From Acidovorax sp. T1 (GTDB lineage: Bacteria; Pseudomonadota; Gammaproteobacteria; Burkholderiales; Burkholderiaceae_C): 56,357 bases of DNA. The position numbers and the translations under genes were made by a program. Where the stretch lies: NCBI RefSeq assembly GCF_002176815.1, contig NZ_CP021651.1, positions 1 through 56,357 of the forward strand, written 5' to 3'. The notes beneath the pieces were generated by a model. That model saw only the letters and a program-made list of their open reading frames with translations. It made no database searches and was not told the origin of the DNA. Positions 26,857-35,900 of the stretch are shown piece by piece. Position 1 is the first letter of the stretch. Each line of letters begins with the position of its first letter.

Positions 26857-27201
26857 TCACCCAGGCCGTGGTCCGTGGCCCATGGCGGCTTCCAGGTGTT
26901 GCAGGCGCTGGCGCAGGTGTGCCACTTCTTCGATCAGGTCGGCCGTGAGGGCGGCGAGCTGGGGGTCGGCGTCGAAGGTGGTTTCCAGCTGGGCCAGCCG
27001 GCGCGCGCGCACCACGGTGGCGCTGGCAAAGCGCCAGTGGCCGCCCAGGCTGTCGGCCTGCAGCAGACCGGCCTCCAGCCGTTCGCTGACCCAGCCCGGC
27101 GCCACGTGGCAGATGCGTGCCAGGTCCTCCAGGGAAAACAGGGCGGTGTCGTCCAGCAGTTCGCCCGGCTGCACGTTGGGGGTGTTGTGGGCAGTTGTCA
27201 T
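26857..27201 (-). CDS. cbpM: Chaperone modulator CbpM
   Basis: A 114-residue CbpM-type protein: LFSLEDLARICHVAPGWVSE and LGGHWRFASATVVRARRLAQ correspond to the MerR-like winged helix of CbpM, followed by a helix ending HLRQRLQHLEAA. It inhibits or tunes the DnaJ-like CbpA. It starts 2 bp after the cbpA stop, so the two are co-expressed. Confidence 0.85.
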   Translation of the reverse strand: MTTAHNTPNVQPGELLDDTALFSLEDLARICHVAPGWVSERLEAGLLQADSLGGHWRFASATVVRARRLAQLETTFDADPQLAALTADLIEEVAHLRQRLQHLEAAMGHGPRPG

Positions 27202-27203
27202 GG

Positions 27204-28199
27204 TCAGGCTCCCTGGGTGGCGCGCGGGTCGAAGCGGGGAAAGGCCTTGGCTATCGCGGTGTAGGCGGCGCGCTCGGCGTCGCTGTGGGCCGGCGGCAGG
27301 GCGACGCTCAGTTCCAAGTACAGGTCTCCTGGCGTGGCGGCGGGAATGCCCCGGCCCTTCAGGCGCAGCTTGCGCGCGGATTTCCAGTGTGCTGGCACGG
27401 TCACCTCCAGGGCGCCGGCGGGGGTGTGCACCTCGATGACGGCGCCCAGTTCGGCCTCCCAGGGGGCCACGGCCACGGGTTGGTAGACATCGCGGTCGAT
27501 GGCGCGCCAGCGGGGGTCGGGTTTGAATTGCACCTCCAGGAACAGGTCGCCCGCAGGGGCGCCGCCCGTGCCGGGGCTGCCCTGGCCCGTCAGGCGGATG
27601 AGCTGCCCTTCGCGCACACCCTTCGGTATCTTGACCTGCAGGTTGCGTTGTTCGTGCACCATGCGGCCCGCGTCGTCGAGCCGGGCACCACGCAGCGTCA
27701 GGCTGCGCTCGGCGCCCTGGTAGGCGTCCAGCAGATCGAGCTCGATCCTGGCGTGGTGGTCGTTGCCGCGCGATGGCTGCGGTGTCCCACCCCATTCGGC
27801 ATCCCGTGGCGCTTCACGGTATTGGCTTTGGGCACGCTGGGCGCGCGCATGGCGGCCAAAAAGCTGCTCGAAGAAGTCACTGAATTCGCCGTCGGGCCCA
27901 CCGGCGGTGCCGGCCCCGTCGGAGAACTCGAAGCCGGCGTCCCAGTTGGGTGGCGGTCGGAAATCCTGCCCCGGGCGGTGTGGCGCCTGGCGGCCCAGCG
28001 CGTCGTAGGCTTCGCGCTTTTCGGGATCGGAGAGCACGGCGTTGGCCTCGTTCACCTCGGCCATGCGGGCTGCGGCGTCGGCTTCCTTGCTCACGTCGGG
28101 GTGGTATTTGCGCGCCAGCTTGCGGTAGGCCTTCTTGATGTCATCGGCAGTGGCCGTTTTGCTGACACCCAGCACCTGGTAATAGTCCTTGAATTCCAT
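27204..28199 (-). CDS. cbpA: Curved-DNA-binding DnaJ homologue CbpA
   Basis: A 331-residue DnaJ-like co-chaperone. The J domain (residues 1-70) carries the HPD motif in KYHPDVSKEADA; a Gly/Phe linker with DFFEQLFGRHA follows, then two C-terminal substrate-binding domains (KIPKGVREGQLIRLTGQG, GDLFLEVQFKPDPRW, KLRLKGRGIP). No zinc domain, as expected for CbpA. It stimulates DnaK ATPase. Confidence 0.92.
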   Translation of the reverse strand: MEFKDYYQVLGVSKTATADDIKKAYRKLARKYHPDVSKEADAAARMAEVNEANAVLSDPEKREAYDALGRQAPHRPGQDFRPPPNWDAGFEFSDGAGTAGGPDGEFSDFFEQLFGRHARAQRAQSQYREAPRDAEWGGTPQPSRGNDHHARIELDLLDAYQGAERSLTLRGARLDDAGRMVHEQRNLQVKIPKGVREGQLIRLTGQGSPGTGGAPAGDLFLEVQFKPDPRWRAIDRDVYQPVAVAPWEAELGAVIEVHTPAGALEVTVPAHWKSARKLRLKGRGIPAATPGDLYLELSVALPPAHSDAERAAYTAIAKAFPRFDPRATQGA

Positions 28200-28317
28200 G
28201 CGGCGTTTCCTTCGCGGTGGGGCTGCACGGGGCAGCTGCTGGGGCTACTGTATGCGCCGGGCTGGCGCCATGGCAATCCGGGGGCGCTTGCCGCAGGCGC
28301 CATGCACCCTTGGAGCG

Positions 28318-28375
28318 TCAAAAAAGATAGCTGCAACCGCTTGTCAGGTAAGCGCTAGCGGTATTTTTGTTTCAA
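28318..28375. repeat. Comamonad-type intergenic dyad
   Basis: GATAGCTGCAACCGCTTGTC followed by AGGTAAGCGCTAGCGGTATT forms an imperfect hairpin with A- and T-rich flanks. Short dyads of the form 'atagctgc..cgcttg...aagcgctag' are abundant in Acidovorax, Delftia and Comamonas genomes, to my knowledge. It lies between two gene ends and may act as a terminator. Confidence 0.6.
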
Positions 28376-28832
28376 ATTTTGCACGGCGGGTGGCAAAAAA
28401 GGCTTTGACATTGCGCACATTGGCATCGCCCGTGAACAGGCGCTGCGACAGCGCCAGGTAGCCCGGCATGTCGCGCGTGTGCACCACCAGCATGAAATCC
28501 GGCCCCGGCGACACGCGCCAGCACTGTTGCACGCAGTCGTCGGCCACGGCGCGGGCTTCGAACGCATCCAGCCATTCGCCGCCCTGGCGGTCCAGCGTCA
28601 CCTCCACCATGGCCGACAGCCCGTGGCCCTGCAGCGCCGCCAGCCGGTCGGGTTGCAGCAGGGCAACCTGGCGCTCGATCAGCCCGGCATCGTGCAGGCG
28701 CTTGACCCGCCGCAGGCAGGTGGGCGGCGACACATGCACCTGCTGCGCGAGCGACTGGTTGCTCTGCGCGGCGTCGGTTTGCAGGAGGTTGAGCAGTTGC
28801 AGGTCGGTGGCGTCGAGTGATATTTGTTCCAT
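28344..28832 (-). CDS. Lrp/AsnC-family regulator
   Basis: A 162-residue regulator: [20 protein letters not shown] and [20 protein letters not shown] form the N-terminal winged helix; the C-terminal half ([20 protein letters not shown]) is the ligand-binding ACT-like domain. It is divergent from glmS, 138 bp away. Amino-acid-responsive control is typical of the family; the target here is unknown. Confidence 0.9.
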   Translation of the reverse strand: MEQISLDATDLQLLNLLQTDAAQSNQSLAQQVHVSPPTCLRRVKRLHDAGLIERQVALLQPDRLAALQGHGLSAMVEVTLDRQGGEWLDAFEARAVADDCVQQCWRVSPGPDFMLVVHTRDMPGYLALSQRLFTGDANVRNVKAFFATRRAKFETKIPLALT

Positions 28833-28970
28833 ATATCAATTAAAAATGAACGTAAATTTCATTCGTTGCGATGCATGAAATTAAAGTTCAAATACAACCA
28901 AATATCAATCGAATATTTTTCTCGATGCTGTCTACCATCGGCCCATCTCTTTCCAACTGAGGCAACCACC

Positions 28971-30941
28971 ATGTGCGGCATCGTCGGCGCAGTCTCCACG
29001 CGCAACATCGTTCCCATCCTCGTCCAGGGCCTGCAGCGGCTCGAATACCGGGGCTATGACTCGTGCGGCGTGGCCGTGCACACATCCAGCCTGAACGCGG
29101 CGCCCCATGGCACGCCGGACGGTGGACTGCGGCGCGCCCGCAGCACGGCGCGCGTGGCCGAGTTGCTGGCGCAGGTGCAGGCCGACCACCTGGAAGGCGC
29201 CACCGGCATTGCCCACACCCGCTGGGCCACGCACGGTGCGCCGGCGGTGCACAACGCCCACCCCCATTTCAGCCACGGCACGGGCAGCGACGCCGCTACA
29301 GGCCCGCAAGCCGAAAGCGACCCGGCGCGGCCGGGCCGCGTCGCCCTGGTGCACAACGGCATCATCGAAAACCACGAAGAGCTGCGTGCCACCCTGCAGG
29401 CGCGCGGCTATGTGTTTGTGAGCCAGACCGACACCGAAGTCATTGCGCACCTGGTGGACAGCCATTACAGCGGCGACCTGTTCGACGCCGTGCGGGCCGC
29501 CATCGCCGAGCTGCATGGCGCCTACGCCATTGCCGTGATCCACAAGGACGAACCCCATCGCGTGGTGGGCGCGCGTGCGGGCTCGCCGCTGATCCTGGGT
29601 GTGGGCAAGGAGGCGACCGAAGGGGCCTCGGCGACCCGCGAGCATTTCCTGGCCAGCGACGCTATGGCCCTGGCCGGCGTCACTGACCAGATCGTGTACC
29701 TGGAAGAGGGCGACCTGGTGGACCTGCAACTGGGCCGCTACTGGATCGTGGGCAAAGACGGCACGGCGTTGACGCCGGCGCAACGCCCCGTGCGCACCGT
29801 GCAGGCGCACAGCGGAGCGGCCGAGCTGGGGCCCTATCGCCACTACATGCAAAAGGAAATCTTCGAGCAGCCGCGCGCCATTGCCGACACGCTTGAAGGC
29901 GTCGCGGGCATCGTGCCCGAGCTGTTTGACGGCGCTGGCCTGCATGGTGAGCCGGGCGCCGCCGCCTGGCGCGTCTTCAAGGAAATTGACAGCGTGCTCA
30001 TCCTGGCCTGCGGCACCAGCTACTACAGCGGTTGCGCGGCCAAATACTGGCTGGAGGAAATCGCCGGCATTCCCACCCAGGTGGAAGTGGCCAGCGAATA
30101 CCGCTACCGCACCAGCGTGCCCAATCCGCGCACCCTGGTGGTCACCATCAGCCAGTCGGGCGAAACCGCCGACACCCTGGCTGCACTGCGCCACGCGCAA
30201 AGCCTGGGCATGCAACACACGCTGACCATCTGCAACGTGGCCACCAGCGCCATGGTGCGCGAATGCAAGCTGGCCTACATCACCCGCGCGGGTGTCGAGA
30301 TCGGCGTGGCCAGCACCAAGGCCTTCACCACGCAACTGGCAGGCCTGTTTTTGCTGACGCTCGCGCTGGCCCAATCCAAAGGCCGCCTGAGCGAAGAGCA
30401 GGAAGCCGCCCACCTCAAGGCTATGCGCCACCTGCCCGTGGCCCTGCAGGCCGTGCTGGCGCTGGAACCCCAGGTTATCAGCTGGGCCGAAGACTTTGCG
30501 CGCATGGAAAACGCTTTGTTCCTGGGCCGTGGGTTGCATTACCCCATCGCGCTCGAAGGCGCCCTCAAGCTCAAGGAAATCAGCTACATCCACGCCGAGG
30601 CCTACCCGGCCGGCGAGCTCAAGCACGGCCCCCTGGCCCTGGTGACCAGCGCCATGCCGGTGGTCACCGTGGCGCCCAACGACGCGCTGCTGGAAAAGCT
30701 CAAGAGCAACATGCAGGAAGTGCGCGCGCGCGGCGGCGTGCTGTATGTGCTGGCCGATGCCGACACCCACATCGAAAGCAGTGAGGGCATCCACGTCATC
30801 CGCATGCCCGAACACTACGGCCACCTCAGCCCGCTGCTGCACGTGGTGCCGCTACAGCTGCTGGCGTATCACACGGCCTGTGCGCGGGGAACGGACGTGG
30901 ACAAACCGCGCAACCTGGCCAAGAGCGTGACGGTCGAATGA
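28971..30941 (+). CDS. glmS: Glucosamine-6-phosphate synthase GlmS
   Basis: A complete 656-residue enzyme making glucosamine 6-phosphate from fructose 6-phosphate and glutamine, the first step of amino-sugar synthesis. It begins MCGIVGAVS with the catalytic Cys2 exposed after Met removal. [11 protein letters not shown] and [10 protein letters not shown] lie in the glutaminase domain; CGTSYYSG and [10 protein letters not shown] are in the sugar isomerase domains; the end [13 protein letters not shown] is the conserved terminus. Slightly longer than the usual 610 residues because of an insertion near residues 45-65. A chromosomal housekeeping gene carried as cargo. Confidence 0.96.
   Translation: MCGIVGAVSTRNIVPILVQGLQRLEYRGYDSCGVAVHTSSLNAAPHGTPDGGLRRARSTARVAELLAQVQADHLEGATGIAHTRWATHGAPAVHNAHPHFSHGTGSDAATGPQAESDPARPGRVALVHNGIIENHEELRATLQARGYVFVSQTDTEVIAHLVDSHYSGDLFDAVRAAIAELHGAYAIAVIHKDEPHRVVGARAGSPLILGVGKEATEGASATREHFLASDAMALAGVTDQIVYLEEGDLVDLQLGRYWIVGKDGTALTPAQRPVRTVQAHSGAAELGPYRHYMQKEIFEQPRAIADTLEGVAGIVPELFDGAGLHGEPGAAAWRVFKEIDSVLILACGTSYYSGCAAKYWLEEIAGIPTQVEVASEYRYRTSVPNPRTLVVTISQSGETADTLAALRHAQSLGMQHTLTICNVATSAMVRECKLAYITRAGVEIGVASTKAFTTQLAGLFLLTLALAQSKGRLSEEQEAAHLKAMRHLPVALQAVLALEPQVISWAEDFARMENALFLGRGLHYPIALEGALKLKEISYIHAEAYPAGELKHGPLALVTSAMPVVTVAPNDALLEKLKSNMQEVRARGGVLYVLADADTHIESSEGIHVIRMPEHYGHLSPLLHVVPLQLLAYHTACARGTDVDKPRNLAKSVTVE
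30900..30941 (+). other. Potential Tn7 attachment sequence at the glmS end
   Basis: The last codons of glmS ([11 protein letters not shown]) are the part recognised by Tn7 TnsD in many bacteria. Its presence on a plasmid makes a possible Tn7-type landing site. No Tn7 end was seen downstream. Confidence 0.4.
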
Positions 30942-31145
30942 CCGGAGCGCGCTGGGGGCGGCGTTGATCTGCAGGAATAGAGTCTGTCGGGCTTGGAATA
31001 TTTCCTGTCGGGCTGACCTAAGGGCACCATCGAACGCGACCGTGACGAGGCCTAGAGTGCAACTGGCAGCCGCCACGAAGTCACACTGATAGTCTCACCC
31101 GGTCGCGGGATGGAGGTTCTAACCTGCGCCGGCGGGCTTGAGGCG

Positions 31146-31691
31146 CTACTTGGTTGCCTCTGATCCCGAGACGCCAGCAGCTGGCTGGCGGTCCGAGAGC
31201 ACTTCGCAAGCCGCGATCAGCCGCTCGGCGTACGCGAACGCTGCAGCGCGAACGCGATCTCTGGACACTCCAAGAATCCACAAGGCAGCGGCTACTGCGC
31301 AGACCATCACACCGAGTCGATGTCCAGTCGGCATCGTGACAAGCAGACCCCAAAGGTCGGCCCACGTTGTCGGCAGGGCTACGACTTTGTCCAGCACTAG
31401 CCAGGTTGCAGCCAGAACGGCCGATGTCAGACCGATCCATCGCATACCCAGCATGTTCCGTCGGAACCCGTAAGAGATGTTCTCCGTGAACAGCAGGCTG
31501 TGCTTGCTGGTGTCACGTGTCTGCTCCAGGAGCCACCGAGTTGCGGATTCAAAGAGCCGATCTGCTTTATCTGGCTCTTGCCCCTCTTGCGCTGCATTTG
31601 GAAACGCCACCCCCAGCTTGTCTGCCAGGAAGGTGTGAAGCCGCGCCTTGGTGATCGGATCAATCGTTTCATTTCGATGGCGCAGAACCAA
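31146..31691 (-). CDS. Membrane protein of unknown function
   Basis: A 181-residue frame, starting at TTG or with its start lost. After a helical N-terminal half (ITKARLHTFLADKLGVAF, ESATRWLLEQTRDTSKHSLL), two membrane helices follow (WIGLTSAVLAATWLVLDKVV, GVMVCAVAAALWILGV), then a helical tail ending near VSGSEATK. In-frame codons upstream reach a stop 15 codons earlier without an ATG, so it may be a truncated longer gene. Not recognised. Confidence 0.5.
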   Translation of the reverse strand: MVLRHRNETIDPITKARLHTFLADKLGVAFPNAAQEGQEPDKADRLFESATRWLLEQTRDTSKHSLLFTENISYGFRRNMLGMRWIGLTSAVLAATWLVLDKVVALPTTWADLWGLLVTMPTGHRLGVMVCAVAAALWILGVSRDRVRAAAFAYAERLIAACEVLSDRQPAAGVSGSEATK

Positions 31692-32162
31692 AAAGCGTAA
31701 GAGCTGTTGCTCACGGGTGCAGCCGGCGCTTGGCTACACAAGGCGAGACGCTATGGGCGCTTAGAGCGACAGTGTGACCATGGCCACATTCGGCCAGTTT
31801 CGACGCAGCATAGGGAAGCAGTCTGTTCAGGGCTTCCGCCTCTTCGGCGATTTCGCCTTTGCGCGCTTTTGCTTGGGCTGTTTGATTGGGGAGCGCTCAG
31901 TGCTTATTGGCGCGACCAAGGCCACCGTTTCGTTCAGAGGAGATCCAGACGGTGAGCCGGACGTTTCTACTTCTGAGCGTTACTGAATCGGGTACAAGGG
32001 CAGACTTACGTGAGAGCCGATACCCATGCGGTGCGTCAAGACTGGCTCCCGACATTGAGGCTAGCCGCCGGCGTCGGCCGGCACTGTGGAGGGGGTGATG
32101 TCAACCATGGGTTGGAGCATGCATGGCAAGAAAGCCCCCCTCGCGTCAGTGCCGCACGCGCC
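31692..32162. other. Gene-free stretch
   Basis: No open frame here has a plausible start, ribosome site and protein-like composition. Base composition is lower in GC than the neighbours near 31750-31990. It probably contains a recombination junction. Confidence 0.5.
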
Positions 32163-33077
32163 TCACAGTGCCCATACCGCCTTGAGCCACAGGGCGTCGC
32201 CCTTGGTGTGGTTGCGCGCACGGATCTCCTTGAGCCAGCGCAGCTCCACCGACGGAGCGGCGGGCGAGGTCTGCCAGCGCAGCGCCGGGCCCAGTGCGAG
32301 CACGCGTGTGCGGTTGCCGTCTGGTCCCGCCGTGATGCCGTTTTGCCGGTCATCGGTGGTCTGGTGGATGAGGTAGCCCTGCAGACCCACCTGCCATGCC
32401 GGTGCCACGCGCATGCCGGCATTGAAGTCGGCGTGCAGGTACTGACCGGATTTGTAATCGGTGTCGCTGTTTTTCCGGTTGATGCTGTAGGTGAGCTTGG
32501 TGGACAGGTCCAGCCCCGATTCCGTCAGGTAGGAGGCCACCACCACCGGGCGCAGGGTGGTGATGTTGTTGCCTGGGTTGGCCATGCGGGTGGCGCTGTA
32601 GGACCCGGTGGGCAGCACCACCGCCAGCGCTGCGGCGGTGTGCCACTGCGGGCCATGCCAGGCCAGCAGCGACGCGGCCTCGATATCGCCAAAACCGGTT
32701 CTGCTGTCACTGGCCCCTGCGGCCTGCACCTTCAGTTTCACCAGCGGCAGCACGCCGTAGAAGCCCAGCTGGCCACCCAGCAACGTGGTGCCGGTCATGT
32801 GCACTACGCGGCCCACCAGCACGTCGGCGCGCACTTTGAAGCCTGGGATCGCCGAGTTGCCTTGGCCGTCGTTGAAGCGGTCGGCCTGGTAGTGGTTGGC
32901 GTAGAGCAGTCCGTAAGTGCCCGGTGGCGGCAGGGCACCGGCCAGAAAGCCCTCGGTGCCCGCAGCGGCAGTGGTGCCGCCGCCCTCGGTGGCCTGGGCC
33001 GGTCCGATCCATCCCAGCGTCAAAGTCGCGACGGTGGCGGCGAGGCTGGTCAGCCGGCGGGGGAAATGCAATGGCAT
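32163..33077 (-). CDS. Outer-membrane protein of the phenol/MetA-degradation (SphA-like) family
   Basis: A 304-residue protein with signal peptide ending PAQA, near residue 24. PPPGTYGLLYANHYQADRFN, LPLVKLKV, GFGDIEAASLLAWHG, VVLPTGSYS and LRPVVVASYLTESG are typical of the beta-barrel family (Pfam Phenol_MetA_deg) found beside aromatic-compound operons. It may admit or sense hydrophobic substrates. The IS21 element lies about 35 bp upstream of the start, so its native promoter is probably lost. Related to the truncated gene at 50215. Confidence 0.8.
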   Translation of the reverse strand: MPLHFPRRLTSLAATVATLTLGWIGPAQATEGGGTTAAAGTEGFLAGALPPPGTYGLLYANHYQADRFNDGQGNSAIPGFKVRADVLVGRVVHMTGTTLLGGQLGFYGVLPLVKLKVQAAGASDSRTGFGDIEAASLLAWHGPQWHTAAALAVVLPTGSYSATRMANPGNNITTLRPVVVASYLTESGLDLSTKLTYSINRKNSDTDYKSGQYLHADFNAGMRVAPAWQVGLQGYLIHQTTDDRQNGITAGPDGNRTRVLALGPALRWQTSPAAPSVELRWLKEIRARNHTKGDALWLKAVWAL

Positions 33078-33173
33078 GGTGTGTCTCCAGTTGTTGTTGT
33101 GGTGGGCCCCGATGGCCAGGTCAAATTCCCCCACCCTTGGCCACCCCAAATTCCCCCAGGCAGGACGGTCGGA

Positions 33174-33938
33174 TTATGACGACTCGGGTGTGATGGCGAT
33201 GCGTGCAGCGGCCTCCTTGAGGCGGTAGCTCTTGCCCTCGAACTCCAGCATCGCGCAGCGGTGCATGAGGCGATCCAGGATGGTGCTGGCCATGGTGGCG
33301 TCGCCGAGGTATTTGCCCCAGTCCTGCACCACGCGGTTGGACGTGATGAGAACAGCGCGGCGCAGCTTGTAGCGCTGGTGCACGATGGCCTGTAGGACTT
33401 CAGCGGCATGCTCGCTGATGCGTCTGGCCAGGAACAGGTCATCGAGGACGAGCAGGTCCGGCGCGACCCAGTCCTTGAGCAGCTCGGTGCGCTCTGCCGT
33501 AGTGGCCAGCGCGTAACGGGCGAACTCGGTGTCGGCTTCCAGGTAACGCACGTCATAGCCCTGCAGCGTGGCCTGGTAGGCCACGGCCTTGGCCACATGG
33601 CTCTTGCCGGTGCCCGGCTTGCCGATGATCAGCGCGTTGGCCCCCTCGCCGATGAACTTCAGGGTGTGCAACTCGAAGCAGGCGCTGCGCGGCAGCTTCG
33701 GGTTGAAACGCCAGTCGAAGTCAGCCAGCGAGGGGCGCTCATCCAGACCCGAGCGCTTGAAGCGGCGCTCGGTCAGGCGAGAGCGCCGGCGGTCCAGCTC
33801 GTCTTGCAGCATGGCGGCGAAGGTCTCCAGGAAAGGCTGCTGGGCGGCCTGGGCCTGCATCACGCGGGTGGACAGGGTCTCGGCGATGCCGGACAGGCGC
33901 AGCTCGCGCAGCGCGCGTTCGATCTCGATCATGTTCAT
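33174..33938 (-). CDS. istB: IS21-family helper ATPase IstB
   Basis: A 254-residue AAA+ protein: Walker A IIGKPGTGKSHVAKAVA, Walker B LLVLDDLFLAR, and the N-terminal helix RALRELRLSGIAETL. IstB assists IstA in strand transfer and target capture. The ATG overlaps the istA stop. Confidence 0.93.
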   Translation of the reverse strand: MNMIEIERALRELRLSGIAETLSTRVMQAQAAQQPFLETFAAMLQDELDRRRSRLTERRFKRSGLDERPSLADFDWRFNPKLPRSACFELHTLKFIGEGANALIIGKPGTGKSHVAKAVAYQATLQGYDVRYLEADTEFARYALATTAERTELLKDWVAPDLLVLDDLFLARRISEHAAEVLQAIVHQRYKLRRAVLITSNRVVQDWGKYLGDATMASTILDRLMHRCAMLEFEGKSYRLKEAAARIAITPESS

Positions 33939-35596
33939 GGCTGAACTCCCGGTGCGTTGGTGGTGTTGTTGGTGGTGGTGGTGGTGGTGGTGGTGGTGTT
34001 TGCCGTGGCGGCGGCGAGCGCGAAGAGATCGCTGTACTCCTCAGCGTCTCGGATGAGCTCATGCTGCTGCGTCAGCGCGTGGGCACCGGCGGCGGGTGCT
34101 TCGCCGCAGGTAGCCTCGATGGCCGCCATCGCCTGGGCAAAGAGGGCTTCGGTCAGCGCCAGCACGCGCTTGTAGCTGTAGACCCCTTGCTCCAGGGCCT
34201 GGGCGCAGGCGGCATTGATGCAGTGCGCCGGGTAACGGCGCATGAGTCCCACAATGCCCCAGAGCTTGCGCTGCCCGACACGACCCTCGATGGCAAAGAG
34301 CAGCTCACACAGCCGGCTGGCGTGCTCACCAATCTCGCCGGCCTGACGCAGGATCAGGCGGGTCTCGCGAGACGGATTGAACACCCGCTCCTCCATGGGC
34401 AGAATCACCGTGCCGGGACGCTCGGCCTTGGCGTGGGTGCGCAGCAAGGCACGGGTGTGCATGTCACGAATCTCGATGCGCTGGGCGTAGATGCGCACCA
34501 ACACCTTGGAGCCGATGTTCGCCGGGCGAGCGGCGTAGCTGCTGTGATCCACCCGCACACAGCTGTCGTCGCAGACGGTGCGCACCGCCTCGTCGAAATA
34601 CTGCATTCCCAGCACTGGCAGGGGTTTGAGGTGGCTGCGCTCTTCCTCGAACATGGCCTGCACCTGGCGTCGCTCGGTGCCGTGGATGCGCTTGGATGCC
34701 CAGCTCTTCTCCCAGTGCGCCAGGAACTCGTTCTGGGCCTCGATGGACTCAAAGCGCCGGCCCTTCAAGGCCGTGGCCTGGGTATGGCCGATGGCATGCT
34801 CCACCGTGCCCTTGCGGTTGGGGTCTCGCACCCGCGCCGGGTCGGCCACCACGCCGTAGTGCGCCAGGGCGGCGGCGTACACCGGGTTGAGATCGGGCTC
34901 GTACAGGTCGGGCTTGAGGACGCCTTCCTTCAGATTGTCCAGCACCACGTACTGGGGGCAGCCCCCGAAGTACCGCAGGGCCCGCTCGTGCAGCTCGGCC
35001 CAGATCTGCTGGCTGGACTTCCAGACCACGCACCGGAAACTGGCACGGGAATACCGCAAGGTGGCCACGAACAGGCGGGGCTTGCGGTACCGGTCGCTGC
35101 CGGGCACGCGGGTGGGCGCGCCCTCGCCGTAGTCCACCTGCATCTCCTCGCCGGGCAGGAAGGACAGGCGATCGAACTGCTCGGGCTCCTTGTGCCGCAA
35201 CTTTGCACAGAAGCGTTTGACCGAGTTGTACTGGCCATCAAAGCCGTGCTGGTCGACCAGGTCCTGGTAGATGGCCGTGGCGTTTCGCTTCAGCCGCAGC
35301 TGGGCTTCGATGAACTCGCGCCAGGGTTCGCACAGGGAGGTGGCCACCGGCCCAGGAGCCGGTGGCCAGGGTGGGGGAATTTGACCTGCCGAGCCGGTGG
35401 CCACCCCGGGGGAATTTGACTGCAGTTGCTCCAGCCAGCGCTGGTGGTAGCTCCTGACCGTCTTGCGGTCGATGCCCGTGATGCGGGCGATCTCGCGTTG
35501 CGATGTGTTGCGCTCCAGCAGTGTCTCTATGGTGGCGCGTTGGTTGGACTTCAAGACATTCACTCCTTGGCCTTCCCTCGGGGAAGACTGGATCAA
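33935..35596 (-). CDS. istA: IS21-family transposase IstA
   Basis: About 550 residues. N-terminal helix-turn-helix (TSQREIARITGIDRKTVRSY), DDE core (MQVDYGEGAP, YVVLDNLKEGV, GTVEHAIGHTQ) and a C-terminal low-complexity threonine tract. The first 11 codons from TTG at 35596 are doubtful; a GTG at 35563 is another candidate start. Appears intact. Confidence 0.9.
   Translation of the reverse strand: MIQSSPREGQGVNVLKSNQRATIETLLERNTSQREIARITGIDRKTVRSYHQRWLEQLQSNSPGVATGSAGQIPPPWPPAPGPVATSLCEPWREFIEAQLRLKRNATAIYQDLVDQHGFDGQYNSVKRFCAKLRHKEPEQFDRLSFLPGEEMQVDYGEGAPTRVPGSDRYRKPRLFVATLRYSRASFRCVVWKSSQQIWAELHERALRYFGGCPQYVVLDNLKEGVLKPDLYEPDLNPVYAAALAHYGVVADPARVRDPNRKGTVEHAIGHTQATALKGRRFESIEAQNEFLAHWEKSWASKRIHGTERRQVQAMFEEERSHLKPLPVLGMQYFDEAVRTVCDDSCVRVDHSSYAARPANIGSKVLVRIYAQRIEIRDMHTRALLRTHAKAERPGTVILPMEERVFNPSRETRLILRQAGEIGEHASRLCELLFAIEGRVGQRKLWGIVGLMRRYPAHCINAACAQALEQGVYSYKRVLALTEALFAQAMAAIEATCGEAPAAGAHALTQQHELIRDAEEYSDLFALAAATANTTTTTTTTTNNTTNAPGVQP
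33957..33998. repeat. GGT-rich simple repeat in the istA 3' end
   Basis: A run of GGT and GTT triplets (about 14 units) encodes the threonine/asparagine tract near the IstA C terminus. Such triplet repeats vary in length by slippage without a frameshift. Confidence 0.8.
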
Positions 35597-35702
35597 TGTC
35601 CTGCCAACAGGTGCCGACGACGCCGGCGTTAAACCCCTATCCCCGATCAGTTCAGGTGGGGGAGTTTGAGGTGGCCATAGACGGGGGAATTTGGGTGGCC
35701 AT

Positions 35703-35900
35703 CAGGGGGTGGATGGTTGCGGATAGGAAATCCAACCACAGGAGGACGATTATGGCCCAGGTTTTGGGCATCACAGGCCTTCAGGCTGAGCCTGCCTGAG
35801 CGCTTGATCAGCGCCAGTAGCCCGAGATTTTTCGGTTTGCACATTTTTTGGCAGTGACAGACGCAGCCCTGCCGCGCGGCCAAACCGCTGCTGCCTTCCC
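35703..35900. other. Short intervening stretch between IS21 and IS91
   Basis: About 200 bp without a credible gene. It should include the right flank of the IS21 insertion site and the 3' terminus of the IS91-type element. Confidence 0.5.

Larger units (their letters stand above)
33111..35702 (-). mobile_element. IS21-family insertion sequence
   Basis: istB and istA overlap by 4 bp and are bracketed by matching multiple terminal repeats. Reading inward, the istB side has GATGGCCAGGTCAAATTCCC and TGGCCACCCCAAATTCCCCC; the istA side has ATGGCCACCCAAATTCCCCC and TGGCCACCTCAAACTCCCCC. The exact tips and any target duplication could not be fixed by eye. Confidence 0.85.

Noticed and set aside
28932..30842. 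636-residue open frame opposite glmS
   Set aside because: It is the mirror of the GC-rich glmS coding frame, has His/Gln/Gly-biased composition and no recognisable motif.
32010..33179. 389-residue plus-strand frame
   Set aside because: Lies opposite the outer-membrane gene with its signal peptide; no independent support.
34061..35419. 452-residue plus-strand frame opposite istA
   Set aside because: Antisense shadow of the transposase gene; no start signal or motif.
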